Part shown: in pieces, positions 19,393-31,308 of the stretch | How positions within the stretch are numbered: the first letter of the stretch is position 1 | Layout: each line of letters opens with the position of its first letter | Assembly: GCF_900114535.1 (NCBI RefSeq) | Contig: NZ_FOTK01000030.1 | Coordinates: 1-64,000 of the forward strand | DNA length: 64,000 nucleotides | Source: Methylobacterium pseudosasicola | GTDB lineage: Bacteria > Pseudomonadota > Alphaproteobacteria > Rhizobiales > Beijerinckiaceae | Direction: 5' to 3' | Made by a program: the position numbers and the translations under genes | Notes under the pieces: generated by a model | Seen by the model: the letters and a program-made list of their open reading frames with translations, nothing else | Told to the model about the DNA's origin: nothing | Database searches by the model: none

Positions 19393-20052
19393 TCAGGGGC
19401 GCCAAGCCAAAAAATTCGCGATGAGCGCCAGGCCGAGGCGCTGGCTCTTCTCCGGGTGGAACTGCGTGCCGGCGATGTTGCCGCGGGCGACCATCGCGGT
19501 CACGGGGCCACCGTACTCGGCCTGCGCCACCACGTCCTCCGGGCGTTCCGCGGCGAGCGCGAAGCTGTGCACGAAGTAGGCATGCAGGCCGTCCTCCCCG
19601 GTGGGAATGCCGGCGAGCAGCGCGTGGTCGCGGGCCACCCGCAGGGTGTTCCAGCCCATGTGCGGGATCTTGAGCGTGGGATCGGACGGCTGGATCGGCG
19701 CGACGTCGCCCGGGATCCAGCCGAGGCCCGGCGTGGTCTCGTATTCGAGCCCGCGGCTCGCGAGCAGCTGCATGCCGACGCAGATGCCGAGGAACGGCCG
19801 GCCGGCACGCTGCGCCACCTCGGTCATCGCCTCGACCATGCCGGGGACGGCATCGAGCCCGCGTCGGCAATCGGCATAGGCGCCGACACCCGGCAGCACG
19901 ACGCGGTCGGCGGCGGCCACAACCTCCGGGTCGGAGGTCAGGCAGATGCGCGCGTCGCGCCCGCTTTCCCGGGCGGCGCGCTCGAACGCCTTGGCGGCGG
20001 AATGGAGGTTGCCCGACCCGTAATCGATGATCGCGACCGTCTCGGTACTCAT
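19393..20052 (-). CDS. hisH: Imidazole glycerol phosphate synthase, glutaminase subunit
   Basis: A 219-residue class I glutamine amidotransferase that supplies ammonia to HisF. Motifs are [28 protein letters not shown], the nucleophile Cys in [11 protein letters not shown], and the His-X-Glu pair in [13 protein letters not shown]. The ATG at 20052 matches the family start; the frame extends upstream without similarity. It follows a DUF2628 gene. Confidence 0.97.
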   Translation of the reverse strand: MSTETVAIIDYGSGNLHSAAKAFERAARESGRDARICLTSDPEVVAAADRVVLPGVGAYADCRRGLDAVPGMVEAMTEVAQRAGRPFLGICVGMQLLASRGLEYETTPGLGWIPGDVAPIQPSDPTLKIPHMGWNTLRVARDHALLAGIPTGEDGLHAYFVHSFALAAERPEDVVAQAEYGGPVTAMVARGNIAGTQFHPEKSQRLGLALIANFLAWRP

Positions 20053-20074
20053 GCGCGTCTCGACCCAAAAACCA

Positions 20075-20560
20075 TCACCGGGCGATTTCCTGGGCGGGGA
20101 ACAGGCCAATCACCGGCTCGGTGCGCCGGGTCGGACCGGCCGGGAACGGCGCGCGCGGCGCTGCCGCGGTGGAGTCGAGCCAGCGACCCAATGCCCGGGC
20201 CTCGGCCTCCTCGGGGGTGGCGGCGATGACGGCATCCCGCACCGGCCATCCGCGGCGGGTGAGCGTCCAGCGGCGCAGGCTCGAAGCCTCCAGACCGATC
20301 AGCCAGGAGGCCAGCAGGGTGACGAGTGTGGCGATCCCCGGCGGCAGGCCGAGCAGATGGCCGAGACCCGCCAGGGCTAGAAGGCCCGCCAGCACGATCA
20401 AAGCGGCGATCCACAGGCGATGGTACAGGAACCACAACACGCTGAACGCGAAGGCCGACCACGCGAACCCGTCCGGCACGAGCACGGCCCGGTCGAGGCC
20501 GATCGACTCGCCCGGCCGCGCATCCTTGGGCAGGTGGAGCGTGTAGCTGCGCATCCGCAT
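20075..20560 (-). CDS. DUF2628 membrane protein
   Basis: A 161-residue protein with three membrane segments in the middle (about residues 32-95) and soluble ends. [16 protein letters not shown], then WHRLW-like [11 protein letters not shown], is the DUF2628 signature. It lies between hisB and hisH, as in many Rhizobiales. Function unknown; it is probably only cotranscribed with the his genes. Confidence 0.85.
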   Translation of the reverse strand: MRMRSYTLHLPKDARPGESIGLDRAVLVPDGFAWSAFAFSVLWFLYHRLWIAALIVLAGLLALAGLGHLLGLPPGIATLVTLLASWLIGLEASSLRRWTLTRRGWPVRDAVIAATPEEAEARALGRWLDSTAAAPRAPFPAGPTRRTEPVIGLFPAQEIAR

Positions 20561-20635
20561 CGTGGGACCCTCGGCTTCGGCATCGTCCTGAACCTGGGGT
20601 CCGGACGACGCAAACTCGACAACGAAACGATGGTC

Positions 20636-21223
20636 TTACAGGGAGCCCTTCGTCGAGGGAACGCGGCCCTCCTCGCGCGGGTCGATCGCCACCGCCTTCC
20701 GCAAGGCGCGGGCCAGCCCCTTGAAGCAGCTCTCGGCGATGTGGTGGGCGTTGTCGCCGTACAGGGTCTCGACGTGCAGCGTCAGCCCGGCATTCATCGC
20801 GAAGGCCTGGAACCACTCGCGCACCAATTCGGTGTCGAACTGCCCGATCTTCTCCACCCGGAAGGTGGTGCGGAACACGAGGAACGGCCGGCCCGAGATG
20901 TCGACGCAGACCCGGGTCAGCGCCTCGTCCATCGGCAGGTGGATGTCGGCGTAGCGCGTCACCCCGCGCTTGTCGCCGAGCGCCTTGGCGAAGGCCTGGC
21001 CCAGCGCGATGCCGCAATCCTCGGCGGAATGGTGCTGATCGATATGCAGGTCGCCGTCGACCTTGACCTCCAGGTCGAACAGGCCGTGCCGGGCGAACAG
21101 GTCCAGCATGTGGTCGAGGAAGCCGATGCCGGTGGCGATCTTCGACTGCCCGGTCCCGTCGAGGCCGACGCTGACCGCGATATCGGTCTCGGCGGTCTTC
21201 CGGCTGATGGAGGCGCTGCGCAT
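20636..21223 (-). CDS. hisB: Imidazoleglycerol-phosphate dehydratase
   Basis: A 195-residue manganese enzyme that dehydrates IGP to imidazole acetol phosphate. The metal-binding repeats are [16 protein letters not shown] with [18 protein letters not shown], then [21 protein letters not shown] (given in parts), ending near [11 protein letters not shown]. The single-domain form without the phosphatase fused to it is normal outside enterobacteria. It is the first gene of the his chain here. Confidence 0.97.
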   Translation of the reverse strand: MRSASISRKTAETDIAVSVGLDGTGQSKIATGIGFLDHMLDLFARHGLFDLEVKVDGDLHIDQHHSAEDCGIALGQAFAKALGDKRGVTRYADIHLPMDEALTRVCVDISGRPFLVFRTTFRVEKIGQFDTELVREWFQAFAMNAGLTLHVETLYGDNAHHIAESCFKGLARALRKAVAIDPREEGRVPSTKGSL

Positions 21224-21312
21224 TTTTCTTGGGACTTTGCGTCGGGGCCGGCCCGGGGGCCGCGCGCGCCTTCTAGAGGGAGTTTTGCCGGAAGGGAAAG
21301 GGTCAGGCTGCC

Positions 21313-22188
<876 letters not shown>

Positions 22189-22265
22189 GCCGCTTGTCCT
22201 AATATCGTGGCGACGCCGGAGGGCGGACGGCCGCATTCGCCGAGCGGTAGCACGGGCTCCCAGCC

Positions 22266-22298
22266 CAAAAAAGATGGGCCCCCGCAGGAGGCCCATCT
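22266..22298 (-). terminator. Rho-independent terminator of the bc1 operon
   Basis: On the minus strand, AGATGGGCC and GGCCCATCT (22298-22290 and 22280-22272) form a perfect 9-base-pair stem with a 9-base loop, followed directly by a run of six T. It lies 24 bases after the petC stop, so it should end petA-petB-petC transcripts. Confidence 0.9.
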
Positions 22299-22321
22299 GG
22301 CAAAGTCGATGCGGAGCCGGC

Positions 22322-23233
22322 TCAGAAGGTCTTGTGCAGCTCCGGCTGGAGGCCGTGGACCTCGCCGCCGACATCGGCCCAGACCTTCTTCTTCACGTAG
22401 TAGAGCAGCCCGGACAAGATGATCAGGAACAGGATCACCCGGAAGCCGAGGGCCTTGCGGTCCATCATGTGCGGCTCGGCCGACCACATCAGGAAGGCCG
22501 CCACGTCCTTGCCGTACTGGTCCACCGTCTCGGGGACCACGGGCTGGCCGTCGTCACCCTTGGCGTAAGAGACCTGCCCATCGGTGATCGGCGGCGGCAT
22601 CGCGATGATGTGGCCCGGATAGTATTTGTTGTAGTGGCCGCCATCCGGCACCGAAAAGTCCTTCGGGGCCTCCTCGTAGCCGTTGAGCAGGGCGTGGATG
22701 TAGTCCGGCCCCTGCTCGGAATAGCCGATGAGCGGCAGCCAGTCGGTCAGGAAGTACAGCGAGCCGCGGGAGAAGGTCCGCGCCTTGGCGATCACCGAGA
22801 AGTCCGGGGGCGCCTTGCCGCCATTGGCCGCCGCCGCGGCCTGGTCGTTCGGGAAGGGCGGCGGGAACGTGTCGGCCGGCCGGCCGGGCCGGTCGAACAT
22901 CTCGCCGGAATCATTCGGGCCGTCCTTGACCTGATAGGTCGCTGCCAGAGCCTTGACCTGCGCGGCGGAGAAATGCGGGCCGCCTTCCTGGGCCAAGTTC
23001 CGGAAGGAGACCAGCTTCATCGAGTGGCAGGCGGAGCAGACTTCCTTGTAGACTTGGAAGCCGCGCTGGAGCTGCGCGGTGTCGAACCGGCCGAAGGTGC
23101 CGGCGAAGCTCCAGTTGACCCGGCCCGGGATCGGGCCGCCATGCCCTTCCTGGGCGGAGGCCGGCGCGGCCCCGATGAGCAGGGCCGCGACCGCGAGGGC
23201 GGCGGTGGTCGAGAGGACGCGACGCATCATCAT
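22322..23233 (-). CDS. petC: Cytochrome c1 of the bc1 complex
   Basis: A 303-residue membrane-anchored c-type cytochrome that passes electrons from the Rieske protein to cytochrome c. A signal peptide ends near ASAQE; the haem site CSACH is at residues 66-70, and the axial Met region lies before the C-terminal anchor (VILFLIILSGLLYYVKKKV). It is separate from petB, unlike the fused fbcH of Bradyrhizobium. Start chosen at the first of three Met codons. Confidence 0.96.
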   Translation of the reverse strand: MMMRRVLSTTAALAVAALLIGAAPASAQEGHGGPIPGRVNWSFAGTFGRFDTAQLQRGFQVYKEVCSACHSMKLVSFRNLAQEGGPHFSAAQVKALAATYQVKDGPNDSGEMFDRPGRPADTFPPPFPNDQAAAAANGGKAPPDFSVIAKARTFSRGSLYFLTDWLPLIGYSEQGPDYIHALLNGYEEAPKDFSVPDGGHYNKYYPGHIIAMPPPITDGQVSYAKGDDGQPVVPETVDQYGKDVAAFLMWSAEPHMMDRKALGFRVILFLIILSGLLYYVKKKVWADVGGEVHGLQPELHKTF

Positions 23234-23243
23234 GGTCCTGCCG

Positions 23244-24530
23244 TCAGCCCTTCGTGGTCGGAGCGGCGGCGGCGCCCGCCGGGATGCCGGAGCCGCTCAC
23301 CTGTTTGCCCGGCCCGGTGACGCTTTCTAGGATCGAGGCCGGGAGCGCCTTCGGCGTCTCGAACAGGCCGCACAGCGGCATCACGATCAGGAAGTGGGCG
23401 AAGTAGTAGGCCGTGCAGATCTGCGCGGCGAGGACGTAGCCCCCTTCCGGCGGCTGCGAGCCCAGCCAGCCGAGCAACAGAGTTGCCCCGATGAACACCC
23501 AGAAGAACTGCCGGTAGATTGGCCGGTAGTTGCACGAGCGGATCCGGGACCAATCGAGCCACGGCGCGAAGGCCAGGATGATCACCGCCGAGAACATCAG
23601 GATCACGCCGCCGAGCTTGCTCGGGACCGCGCGCAGGATCGCGTAGAACGGCAGGAAGTACCATTCGGGCACGATATGCGCCGGCGTCACCGCGGGATTG
23701 GCGGCGATGTAGTTGTCGGCGTGGCCGAGATAGTTCGGCTGGTAGAACAGGAACCACGAGAACAGGATCATGAACACGCAGGTGGCGAACACGTCCTTGA
23801 CGGTGGCGTAGGGCGTGAACGGCACCGCGTCCTTGCCCGACTTGATCGGGATGCCGGCCGGGTTGTTCTGGCCGGTGACGTGCAGCGCCCACACGTGCAG
23901 CACGACGACGCCGGCGATCATCCAGGGCAGCAGGTAGTGCAGCGAGAAGAACCGGTTCACGGTCGGGTTGCCGACCGAGTAGCCGCCCCAGAGCAGGGTC
24001 TGGATGGTGTCGCCCACCACCGGGATCGCCGCCAGGATGTTGGTGATGACCGTGGCGCCCCAGAAACTCATCTGGCCCCAGGGCAGCGTGTAGCCGAGGA
24101 AGGCGGTGGCCATCATCAGCAGGTAGATCACGACGCCGAGGATGTAGAGCACCTCGCGCGGGGCCTTGTACGACCCGTAGTAGAGCGCCCGGAACATGTG
24201 GACGTAGACGGCGATGAAGAACATCGACGCGCCGTTGGCGTGCGCGTAGCGCAGCAGCCAGCCGTAATTCACGTCGCGCATGATCTTTTCGACGGAATTG
24301 AACGCGCCCGTCGCCGACGGCTCGTAATGCATCGCCAGCCAGACGCCGGTGATGATCTGGATCCCCAGGAAGGCCGCCAGGATCGCCCCGAAGGTCCAGA
24401 AGTAGTTGAGATTCCGGGGGACCGGATAGGCGATGAAGGACGAGTGCACGAGGCCGGCAATCGGCAGCCGGGCCTCGAACCACTTGGCGACACGGCTCTT
24501 CGGGACGTAGGTGCTGGCAGTTCCGCTCAT
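23244..24530 (-). CDS. petB: Cytochrome b of the bc1 complex
   Basis: A 428-residue membrane protein holding both b haems and the quinone sites. It has eight or nine membrane helices, paired histidines spaced along helices B and D ([35 protein letters not shown]), the Qo loop with PEWYF, and the [13 protein letters not shown] block. The ATG at 24530 matches the family start. petA lies 13 bases upstream and petC 10 bases downstream. Confidence 0.97.
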   Translation of the reverse strand: MSGTASTYVPKSRVAKWFEARLPIAGLVHSSFIAYPVPRNLNYFWTFGAILAAFLGIQIITGVWLAMHYEPSATGAFNSVEKIMRDVNYGWLLRYAHANGASMFFIAVYVHMFRALYYGSYKAPREVLYILGVVIYLLMMATAFLGYTLPWGQMSFWGATVITNILAAIPVVGDTIQTLLWGGYSVGNPTVNRFFSLHYLLPWMIAGVVVLHVWALHVTGQNNPAGIPIKSGKDAVPFTPYATVKDVFATCVFMILFSWFLFYQPNYLGHADNYIAANPAVTPAHIVPEWYFLPFYAILRAVPSKLGGVILMFSAVIILAFAPWLDWSRIRSCNYRPIYRQFFWVFIGATLLLGWLGSQPPEGGYVLAAQICTAYYFAHFLIVMPLCGLFETPKALPASILESVTGPGKQVSGSGIPAGAAAAPTTKG

Positions 24531-24543
24531 GTCCGCGTCCCTC

Positions 24544-25137
24544 TCACGCCGCTTCCTTGCCGCCTTCGCCGATCCGGATCTTGGTGTCCGTCTCAAAGGC
24601 GTAGGGCGGGATCGGCAGGTTGATCGGCGCCGGCCCGTGGCGGACGCGGCCGACCGCGTCGAATTGCGATCCGTGGCAGGGGCAGGCCCAGCCCTCGAAA
24701 TTGCCCTGGTGGCCGATCGGCACGCAGCCGAGATGCGTGCAGTTGCCGTAGACCACGAGCCATTGGTCGTGGCCGTTCTTGACCCGGGTCGGGAAGGCCG
24801 CCGGATCGATCATCGCCGAGAGCGGGACCGCCTGCATGTCGGTCACCTCCTTAGCCGTGAGCTTGCGCACGAAGATCAGCTTGCCGCGCCAGAACACGTT
24901 GACGATCTGCCCGTCCTGGATCGGCATCAGATCGACCTCGATGGGGGCGCCGGCCGCGATCGTCTCGGCGTCGGGCGCCATGGACGAGATCAGGGGCCAG
25001 ACGACGGCGCCCGCGCCGACGGCAAGGCCCGCCCCCGTCGCCAGGAACAGGAAGTCGCGCCGGCTGCCCTCTTCGGGGCTGCCATCCCGGGTGCCGGGAG
25101 CGGTGGCGGAGGTGGTCGCCAAGATTCGGAACTCCAT
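24544..25137 (-). CDS. petA: Rieske iron-sulfur subunit of the bc1 complex
   Basis: A 197-residue protein with a twin-arginine start ([12 protein letters not shown]) followed by a membrane anchor, then the soluble Rieske domain. The [2Fe-2S] ligands are in CTHLGC and CPCHGS. It takes the first electron from ubiquinol at the Qo site. The start at 25137 is the most likely of two in-frame ATG codons. Confidence 0.96.
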   Translation of the reverse strand: MEFRILATTSATAPGTRDGSPEEGSRRDFLFLATGAGLAVGAGAVVWPLISSMAPDAETIAAGAPIEVDLMPIQDGQIVNVFWRGKLIFVRKLTAKEVTDMQAVPLSAMIDPAAFPTRVKNGHDQWLVVYGNCTHLGCVPIGHQGNFEGWACPCHGSQFDAVGRVRHGPAPINLPIPPYAFETDTKIRIGEGGKEAA

Positions 25138-25324
25138 GCGTTGGCGTGAGGGCCGCAGGCGCCCTGCCCTGATATCCCGGCCAGGCCGCAATCAAAGCAT
25201 TATCGTTCTAATTCGAGCAATGAGACCGTCTGCCACCCTCAAGTCAAGCTGCCGTCTCGGCCGCAGTGACGCGGTTAGGTCACGATCGCTGTCATATGTT
25301 GCCAGATGCGGCGTTGGGGATCCG

Positions 25325-27190
25325 CTACGCTACCGCATCGTCGAGTCGAGCCGCGCCGCCGTCGAGGAATCCGCCCGATTGCCGCGCCCAGAGGCCCGCA
25401 TAGATGCCCCCGCGTGCGACGAGCTCGGCATGGGTGCCTTCCTCGACGATTCGGCCGCGATCGATCACCACCAAGCGGTCGAGCGCCGCGATGGTCGACA
25501 GCCGGTGGGCGATCGCCACCACGGTCTTGCCGGCCATCAGCGTATCGAGGGATTCCTGGATCGCCGCCTCGACTTCGCTGTCGAGGGCCGAGGTCGCCTC
25601 GTCGAGAATCAGGATCGGCGCATCTTTCAGCATCACCCGGGCGAAGGCGATGCGCTGGCGCTGGCCGCCGGACAGCTTGACCCCGCGCTCGCCGACCTGG
25701 GCGTCGTAGCCCCGGCGGCCCTTGTGGTCGACAAGATCGGCGATGAACCCGTCCGCATGCGCCAGCCGGGCGGCCCGCTCGATCTCGGCCTGCGTGGCGC
25801 CGGGGCGGCCGTAGCCGATATTCTCCCGGATCGAGCGGTGCAGCAGGGAGGTGTCCTGGCTGACCATGGCGATGGCCTCGCGGAGCGACTGCTGCGTCAC
25901 CGTGGCGATGTCCTGGCCGTCCACGAGGATGCGGCCGCTCTCGACCTCGTAGAGGCGCAGCAGCAGGCTCGCGAGGGTGGACTTGCCGGCGCCGCTGATC
26001 CCAACCAGCCCGACCTTCTCGCCGGGGCGGATCGTCAGGGTGAAATCCTCGATCACGGTGGCGTCGCCCCGGCCGTAATGGAAGCCAACAGTCTCGAACC
26101 GGATCTCGCCGCCGGTGACGACCAGTTCGCGGGCACCCGGCGCATCAACCAGCGCGTGCGGGCGCGCCATGGTCTGCATGCTCTCCTGGATCACGCCGAC
26201 ATTCTCGAACACGCCGCGGACCGTCTGCATCACCCAGCCGGACATGGCGATGAGCCGCAGGATCAGGGCGAGGCCGGCGGAGGCCTCGCCGGTGGTCATG
26301 CCGCCGCTCCGCCAGAGGATCAGGCAGGCGGCGCCGGTGGCGATCAGCAGCGTGCTGTTGAGGATCCCGAGGAGGCTCGTCGTCAGAGTGACGAGGCGGA
26401 ATTGGTACAGGTAGGCGTCGGTATGGACCTCGACCGCGTCGCGCACCGTCGCCCGTTCCTCGCGGTCGCGGGCGAACAGCTTGACGGTCAGGATGTTGGT
26501 GTAGCTGTCGACGATGCGGCCGATCAGCACCGAGCGGGTGTCGGCAGTCTTGTGCGAGCGGGCACGGGCGCGGGGCACGAACCAGGTCGTGAGGGCGGCA
26601 TAGGCCACGATCCAGGCCAGAACCGGCACGGCGAGCCAGGGCGAAATCGAGCCGAACAGGCCGACCGCCGTCACGGCGTAGATCGCCACGTAGAGCAGCG
26701 TATCAATGAAGACGACGGCGAGTTCCCGCACCGCCGGTCCGACCTGCACGACGCGGTTGGCGAGGCGGCCGGAGAAGTCGCCTTGGAAATACGAGAGCGC
26801 GTGCCCGAGGGTGTAGAGATGTGCCCGCCAGCGGATCTGGCTGGTGGATTGCGGCACGATCAGCTGGTTGGACAACAACTCGTGCAGCCAGATCGTTATC
26901 GGCCGCACCAACCCGACCAGCAGCAACACCAAACCCAGCCCGACCGCGTGATCGGATAGCACGGTGGCCCGGTCGGCGGTGGCGAGCAGGTCGATAAACC
27001 AGCGCATCACGAGGTAGAGCGAGGCCTCGACGGTCCCGGCGATCACCGCGATGATGAACAACGCCACCAAGGCGGCGCGGATCGGGCGCAGGTAGAACCA
27101 GGCGAAACCCAGGACCGTCTGCGGCGGGGTGCGCGTCTCGTCGAAGGGCGCGAACGGATCGACCCGGCGCTCAAGCCAATTCAAGAACAT
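25325..27190 (-). CDS. ABC exporter, fused membrane and ATPase domains
   Basis: A 621-residue half-transporter. The N-terminal membrane domain (about residues 25-330) has six segments; the ATPase domain follows with Walker A GISGAGKST, Q-loop in AMVSQDTSLLH, signature LSGGQRQRI, Walker B LILDEATSALD and the switch His in IAHRLST. Two copies would make a working exporter of the MsbA/ABCB type. The substrate is unknown; nothing nearby helps. Confidence 0.95.
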   Translation of the reverse strand: MFLNWLERRVDPFAPFDETRTPPQTVLGFAWFYLRPIRAALVALFIIAVIAGTVEASLYLVMRWFIDLLATADRATVLSDHAVGLGLVLLLVGLVRPITIWLHELLSNQLIVPQSTSQIRWRAHLYTLGHALSYFQGDFSGRLANRVVQVGPAVRELAVVFIDTLLYVAIYAVTAVGLFGSISPWLAVPVLAWIVAYAALTTWFVPRARARSHKTADTRSVLIGRIVDSYTNILTVKLFARDREERATVRDAVEVHTDAYLYQFRLVTLTTSLLGILNSTLLIATGAACLILWRSGGMTTGEASAGLALILRLIAMSGWVMQTVRGVFENVGVIQESMQTMARPHALVDAPGARELVVTGGEIRFETVGFHYGRGDATVIEDFTLTIRPGEKVGLVGISGAGKSTLASLLLRLYEVESGRILVDGQDIATVTQQSLREAIAMVSQDTSLLHRSIRENIGYGRPGATQAEIERAARLAHADGFIADLVDHKGRRGYDAQVGERGVKLSGGQRQRIAFARVMLKDAPILILDEATSALDSEVEAAIQESLDTLMAGKTVVAIAHRLSTIAALDRLVVIDRGRIVEEGTHAELVARGGIYAGLWARQSGGFLDGGAARLDDAVA

Positions 27191-27361
27191 GTCGTTGGGG
27201 GCGCACCGCTACGGGAAGCCCACATGTAAGCATAGGCCGCCGCCCGCCAAGCGCGCGCGGTCGTCGCGGCGCCGCTTCTGCCGAAAAGATTCCTTATCCA
27301 GGACCTGCGGCGTGTCGTGGATCGGGCAGCCCGGCCGGATGCGCAGCCGGGCTGAACGCGA

Positions 27362-27943
27362 TCAGCGGACGAGGGCCAGGGTGGCGCCCGACTTGGTCAG
27401 CGCGCCGTCCAGCGAGCCGCCGCCCTGGCGTAGGCGCGCGGCGACGGTGCCGCCCGGCTGGTAGAGGTAGACTTCGCCGTCGCGGAAATCCCAGGCCGAG
27501 ACCCGGGCGAGATCCTTGTTCGGGCAGCCGGAAGCCGAAGCCTTGTAGAGGTCGAGGGCCGGCGCGCTCGACAGAGTGACCTTGCAACTCGCGCCCGTGG
27601 CGTCCTTGGCATCCCAACTGCCGACCACTGAGGCGCGGCCGCTCGTGACCACCGGCGGCGGCGGCGCGGGGGGCGCGACCGGCTCGGCGATCACCGTGGG
27701 GGTGTTCGGCGCCGCGTTGGCTTGAGCGCCCGGCAGCGGCGGCGCGTCGGGGCTGGCGGTCGCTCCCGGCGGGGGCGCGAGCGGCGCCGCCGTCACGGTG
27801 CCCGAGGGGACCGCCTGGACCGCGTCGAGGGAGGCCTGCGAGGGCGCCCGGGTCCTCGGGCTCTCCAGGCGGGTCGAGGCGCAAGCGCCGAGGGAGGCGC
27901 TCAGGCAGAGGGCAGCGACAGTCGGCAGGCTCGGGCGCAACAT
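27362..27943 (-). CDS. Lipoprotein with AprI/Inh protease-inhibitor-like domain
   Basis: A 193-residue protein. The N-terminus has a lipoprotein signal with lipobox LGAC at about residues 18-21. A Pro/Ala-rich linker of roughly 75 residues follows, then a C-terminal beta-barrel-like domain: VVGSWDAKD, SCKVTLS, SGCPNKDLARVSAWDF, LYQPGG. This pattern (GxW start, two Cys, W in the middle) matches the Inh family that blocks secreted metalloproteases, though no such protease is encoded here. Confidence 0.82.
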   Translation of the reverse strand: MLRPSLPTVAALCLSASLGACASTRLESPRTRAPSQASLDAVQAVPSGTVTAAPLAPPPGATASPDAPPLPGAQANAAPNTPTVIAEPVAPPAPPPPVVTSGRASVVGSWDAKDATGASCKVTLSSAPALDLYKASASGCPNKDLARVSAWDFRDGEVYLYQPGGTVAARLRQGGGSLDGALTKSGATLALVR

Positions 27944-28108
27944 CGGACCACTTCGGATCGGGCATGGGACGGCGCGTGACGGCGCCTTTTCCCTGACTCG
28001 GTGCCAATTGCGCTGTCCGCAAGGCGGCTGCCCCGGCCGCCGCCGAGTCCGCTGCGGAGGAGCGGCCTTTTCGCCCCGGTGTGGCCGGGGCGCCTCACCG
28101 TGTCGTGG

Positions 28109-28933
28109 TCAGACCACCCGCTCGACCATCATCTTCTTGATCTCGGCGATGGCTTTGGCCGGGTTGAGGTTCTTCGGGCAGGTGTTGGCGCAGTTCATGA
28201 TCGTGTGGCAGCGGTAGAGCCGGAACGGGTCGTGGAGAGCGTCGAGCCGGTCGCCGGTGTTCTCGTCGCGCGAATCGATCAGCCAGCGATAGGCCTGAAG
28301 CAGAGCGGCCGGGCCGAGGAACTTGTCGCCGTTCCACCAGTAGCTCGGGCACGACGTGCTGCAGCAGGCGCACAGGATGCACTCGTACAGGCCGTCGAGC
28401 TTGGAGCGGTCCTCGGGGGTCTGGCGCCATTCCTTCTCGGGGGCGGGCGTCTCGGTCTGGAGCCACGGCTCGATCGCGGCGTGCTGGGCGTAGAAGTTGG
28501 TCAGGTCCGGAACCAGATCCTTCAGCACCGGCATGTGCGGCAGCGGGTAGATCCGGACCGCGCCGTCCTTGTCCTTGCGGGTCATCACCGGCAGGGCGTT
28601 GTCCGGGCTCTTGCACTCGTCGATGCCCATCGTGCAGGCCAGCGCGTTCTGGCCCTCGATGTTCATCGCACAAGAGCCGCAGATGCCCTCGCGGCAGGAG
28701 CGGCGGAAGACCAGGGTCGAGTCGACCTTGTTCTTGATCCACAGCAGCGCGTCGAGGACCATCGGGCCGCAATCGTCGCGATCGACCTGATAGGTGTCGA
28801 TCCGCGGATTGGCGCCGTCATCCGGGTTCCAGCGGTAGATCTTGAAGGTCTGCAGGTTCTTTGCGCCGGGCGGCGGCGCCCAGGTGCGACCCGGCGTGAT
28901 CTGGGAGTTTTTTGGGAGGTTGAACTGGGCCAT
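28109..28933 (-). CDS. sdhB: Succinate dehydrogenase iron-sulfur subunit
   Basis: A 274-residue subunit that carries electrons from the flavin to the membrane quinone. The [2Fe-2S] ligands lie in [14 protein letters not shown]; the [4Fe-4S] and [3Fe-4S] ligands are in [16 protein letters not shown] and [17 protein letters not shown]. The ATG at 28933 fits the family start. It is the last gene of sdhC > sdhD > sdhA > sdhB; a hairpin without a T-run (28072-28092) lies downstream. Confidence 0.97.
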   Translation of the reverse strand: MAQFNLPKNSQITPGRTWAPPPGAKNLQTFKIYRWNPDDGANPRIDTYQVDRDDCGPMVLDALLWIKNKVDSTLVFRRSCREGICGSCAMNIEGQNALACTMGIDECKSPDNALPVMTRKDKDGAVRIYPLPHMPVLKDLVPDLTNFYAQHAAIEPWLQTETPAPEKEWRQTPEDRSKLDGLYECILCACCSTSCPSYWWNGDKFLGPAALLQAYRWLIDSRDENTGDRLDALHDPFRLYRCHTIMNCANTCPKNLNPAKAIAEIKKMMVERVV

Positions 28934-29026
28934 TGCGATAATATCCGGCAATATCGGTCAGAACCGGAAACCGGTCTGAGGGGATGCACGCGCCGAGCAT
29001 CGGCACGTGCATCGTGATTGTTGGCC

Positions 29027-30844
29027 TCAGTACACCCGCGCCTTCGGCTCGATGTACTGGATCTCGTTCGACATCGTGTAAGTGTGCACCGGCCGATAAT
29101 CGATGTTGACCTGGTGGCGGCCCTCGTCGAGCCAGGAGAGGGTGTGCTTCATCCACTCCTTGTCGTCCCGGTCCGGGAAGTCCTCGCGGGCATGGGCACC
29201 GCGGGATTCCTTGCGATTGGCGGCCGATTCCATCGTGACCACCGCCTGGCCGATCAGGTTGTCGAACTCCAGGGTCTCCAGAAGGTCGGTGTTCCAGATC
29301 AGCGACCGGTCGGTGATCTTCACGTCGGCGGCGGCGTTCCAGACCTTGTGGATCAGGCCCTTGCCTTCCTCCAGCACCTCGCCGGTGCGGAACACGGCGC
29401 AGTTGTTCTGCATCGTCTTCTGCATCTCGGCGCGCAGCTCGGCGGTCGGCGTCGAGCCGTTGGCGTTGCGGAAGCGGTCGAGACGCTCGAGCGCCTTGTC
29501 GGTGGCACCCTTGGGCAGTTCCTGGGCCCGGCCGTTCGGCTCGACGATCTCGGCGCAGCGCTTGCCGGCGGCGCGGCCGAACACCACGAGGTCGATCAGC
29601 GAGTTGGAGCCGAGGCGGTTGGCGCCGTGGACCGAGACGCAGGCCGCCTCGCCGATCGCCATCAGGCCCGGCACCACGGTGTCGGGATTGCCGTCGCGGA
29701 GCGTCAGAACCTCGCCGTGATAGTTCGTGGGAATACCGCCCATGTTGTAGTGCACGGTCGGGATGACCGGGATCGGCTCCTTGGTCACGTCGACGCCCGC
29801 GAAGATTTTTGCCGATTCCGAGATGCCCGGCAGACGCTCGTGCAGGATCTTCGGGTCGAGGTGGTCGAGGTGCAGGTAGATGTGATCCTTGTTCTTGCCG
29901 ACGCCGCGGCCGTCGCGGATCTCCATGGTCATGGAGCGCGAGACCACGTCGCGCGAGGCGAGGTCCTTGGCCGAGGGAGCGTAGCGCTCCATGAAGCGCT
30001 CACCCTCGGAGTTGGTCAGGTAGCCGCCCTCGCCGCGCGACCCCTCGGTGATCAGGCAGCCCGCGCCGTAGATGCCGGTGGGGTGAAACTGCACGAACTC
30101 CATGTCCTGGAGCGGCAGGCCGGCGCGCAGCACCATGGCGTTGCCGTCGCCCGTGCAGGTATGGGCCGAGGTCGCCGAGAAGTAGGCGCGGCCGTAGCCG
30201 CCCGTGGCCAGGATGGTCTGCTGGGCGCGGAACCGGTGGATCTCGCCGGTGGCCTGGTCGAGGGCGATGACGCCGCGGCAGCGGCCCTCCTCGTCCATGA
30301 TCAGGTCGAGAGCGAAATACTCGATGAAGAAGTCGGTCTGGTTCTTCACCGCCTGCCCGTAGAGGGTGTGCAGCATGGCGTGGCCGGTGCGGTCGGCGGC
30401 CGCGCAGGTCCGCTGGGCGGTGCCCTTGCCGTAATCGGTGGTCATGCCGCCGAACGGCCGCTGGTAGATCTTGCCTTCCTCCGTGCGAGAGAAGGGCACG
30501 CCCCAGTGTTCCAGCTCGTAGACGGCGGCGGGGGCGTTGCGGACGAGGTACTCGATCGCGTCCTGATCGCCGAGCCAGTCCGACCCCTTCACGGTGTCGT
30601 ACATGTGCCAGCGCCAATCGTCCGGACCCATATTGCCCAGCGACGCCGAGATGCCGCCCTGCGCCGCCACGGTGTGCGAGCGCGTCGGGAACACCTTGGT
30701 GATGCAGGCGGTGCGCAGGCCGGCCTCGGAGCAGCCGACCGTGGCGCGCAGGCCCGCGCCGCCGGCGCCGACGATCACGACGTCGAAGGCGTGGTCGTGG
30801 ATGGTGTAGGCAGGCCCGCTGCCGTTGGTGCCGTTGGCGGCCAT
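29027..30844 (-). CDS. sdhA: Succinate dehydrogenase flavoprotein subunit
   Basis: The 605-residue catalytic subunit oxidises succinate to fumarate with covalently bound FAD. The FAD dinucleotide fold is [15 protein letters not shown]; the flavin His lies in [11 protein letters not shown]; substrate-site residues are in [15 protein letters not shown] and [15 protein letters not shown]. The ATG at 30844 has AGGAG just upstream and matches the family; the frame stays open further upstream across sdhD in another phase. Confidence 0.98.
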   Translation of the reverse strand: MAANGTNGSGPAYTIHDHAFDVVIVGAGGAGLRATVGCSEAGLRTACITKVFPTRSHTVAAQGGISASLGNMGPDDWRWHMYDTVKGSDWLGDQDAIEYLVRNAPAAVYELEHWGVPFSRTEEGKIYQRPFGGMTTDYGKGTAQRTCAAADRTGHAMLHTLYGQAVKNQTDFFIEYFALDLIMDEEGRCRGVIALDQATGEIHRFRAQQTILATGGYGRAYFSATSAHTCTGDGNAMVLRAGLPLQDMEFVQFHPTGIYGAGCLITEGSRGEGGYLTNSEGERFMERYAPSAKDLASRDVVSRSMTMEIRDGRGVGKNKDHIYLHLDHLDPKILHERLPGISESAKIFAGVDVTKEPIPVIPTVHYNMGGIPTNYHGEVLTLRDGNPDTVVPGLMAIGEAACVSVHGANRLGSNSLIDLVVFGRAAGKRCAEIVEPNGRAQELPKGATDKALERLDRFRNANGSTPTAELRAEMQKTMQNNCAVFRTGEVLEEGKGLIHKVWNAAADVKITDRSLIWNTDLLETLEFDNLIGQAVVTMESAANRKESRGAHAREDFPDRDDKEWMKHTLSWLDEGRHQVNIDYRPVHTYTMSNEIQYIEPKARVY

Positions 30845-30876
30845 GATCGGCTCCTCGAAATGCGTGATGGCGGGGT

Positions 30877-31296
30877 TCAGGCCGGCTGTCCGAAGCCGAT
30901 GCGCAGGACCGCGTAGAGGCAGGCCACGGCCACCAGGACCGCGTAGGCGTTGTTGGCGAACACCGCGGCGATCTTCGTGCCTTGTCCGTGCACGTAATCC
31001 TCGATGACCACCTGCATGCCGATCCGCATGTGGATCGTGACCGACAGGAGCGCCAGGATCAGGATGATCGAGACCAGGGGCTTGGCGATCAGCTGCGTCG
31101 CTTCGACGTAGCCCCGGCCGGCCATGCTGGCGACGATCACCACGAAGGCCAGCATCAGCACGACGTTCGCCGCCGCGGTCGCCCGCTGCACCCACCAATG
31201 GCCGGCGCCGTGATGGGCGACGCCGAGGCCGCGGACGCGGGCCCGCGGGGTGCGGATGGAGACGCGGGTGTCCTGACGGATCTCTTCCTTAGCCAT
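30877..31296 (-). CDS. sdhD: Succinate dehydrogenase membrane anchor
   Basis: A 139-residue protein with three membrane helices; a soluble N-terminus ([20 protein letters not shown]) includes the conserved GLG-(x)n-HHG block before WWVQRATA. The haem-ligand region is in [19 protein letters not shown], which is typical of SdhD. It starts 12 bases after sdhC and sits 32 bases before sdhA. Confidence 0.95.
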   Translation of the reverse strand: MAKEEIRQDTRVSIRTPRARVRGLGVAHHGAGHWWVQRATAAANVVLMLAFVVIVASMAGRGYVEATQLIAKPLVSIILILALLSVTIHMRIGMQVVIEDYVHGQGTKIAAVFANNAYAVLVAVACLYAVLRIGFGQPA

Positions 31297-31308
31297 GCCG
31301 GCCTCCCC

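Noticed and set aside
28072-28092. Strong hairpin CGCCCCGG/CCGGGGCG after sdhB
   Set aside because: On the minus strand it is followed by A, not T, so it is not called an intrinsic terminator, though it may still protect the mRNA end.
29018-30916. A 632-codon plus-strand frame over sdhA
   Set aside because: It lies antisense to sdhA, whose FAD motifs and length are certain.
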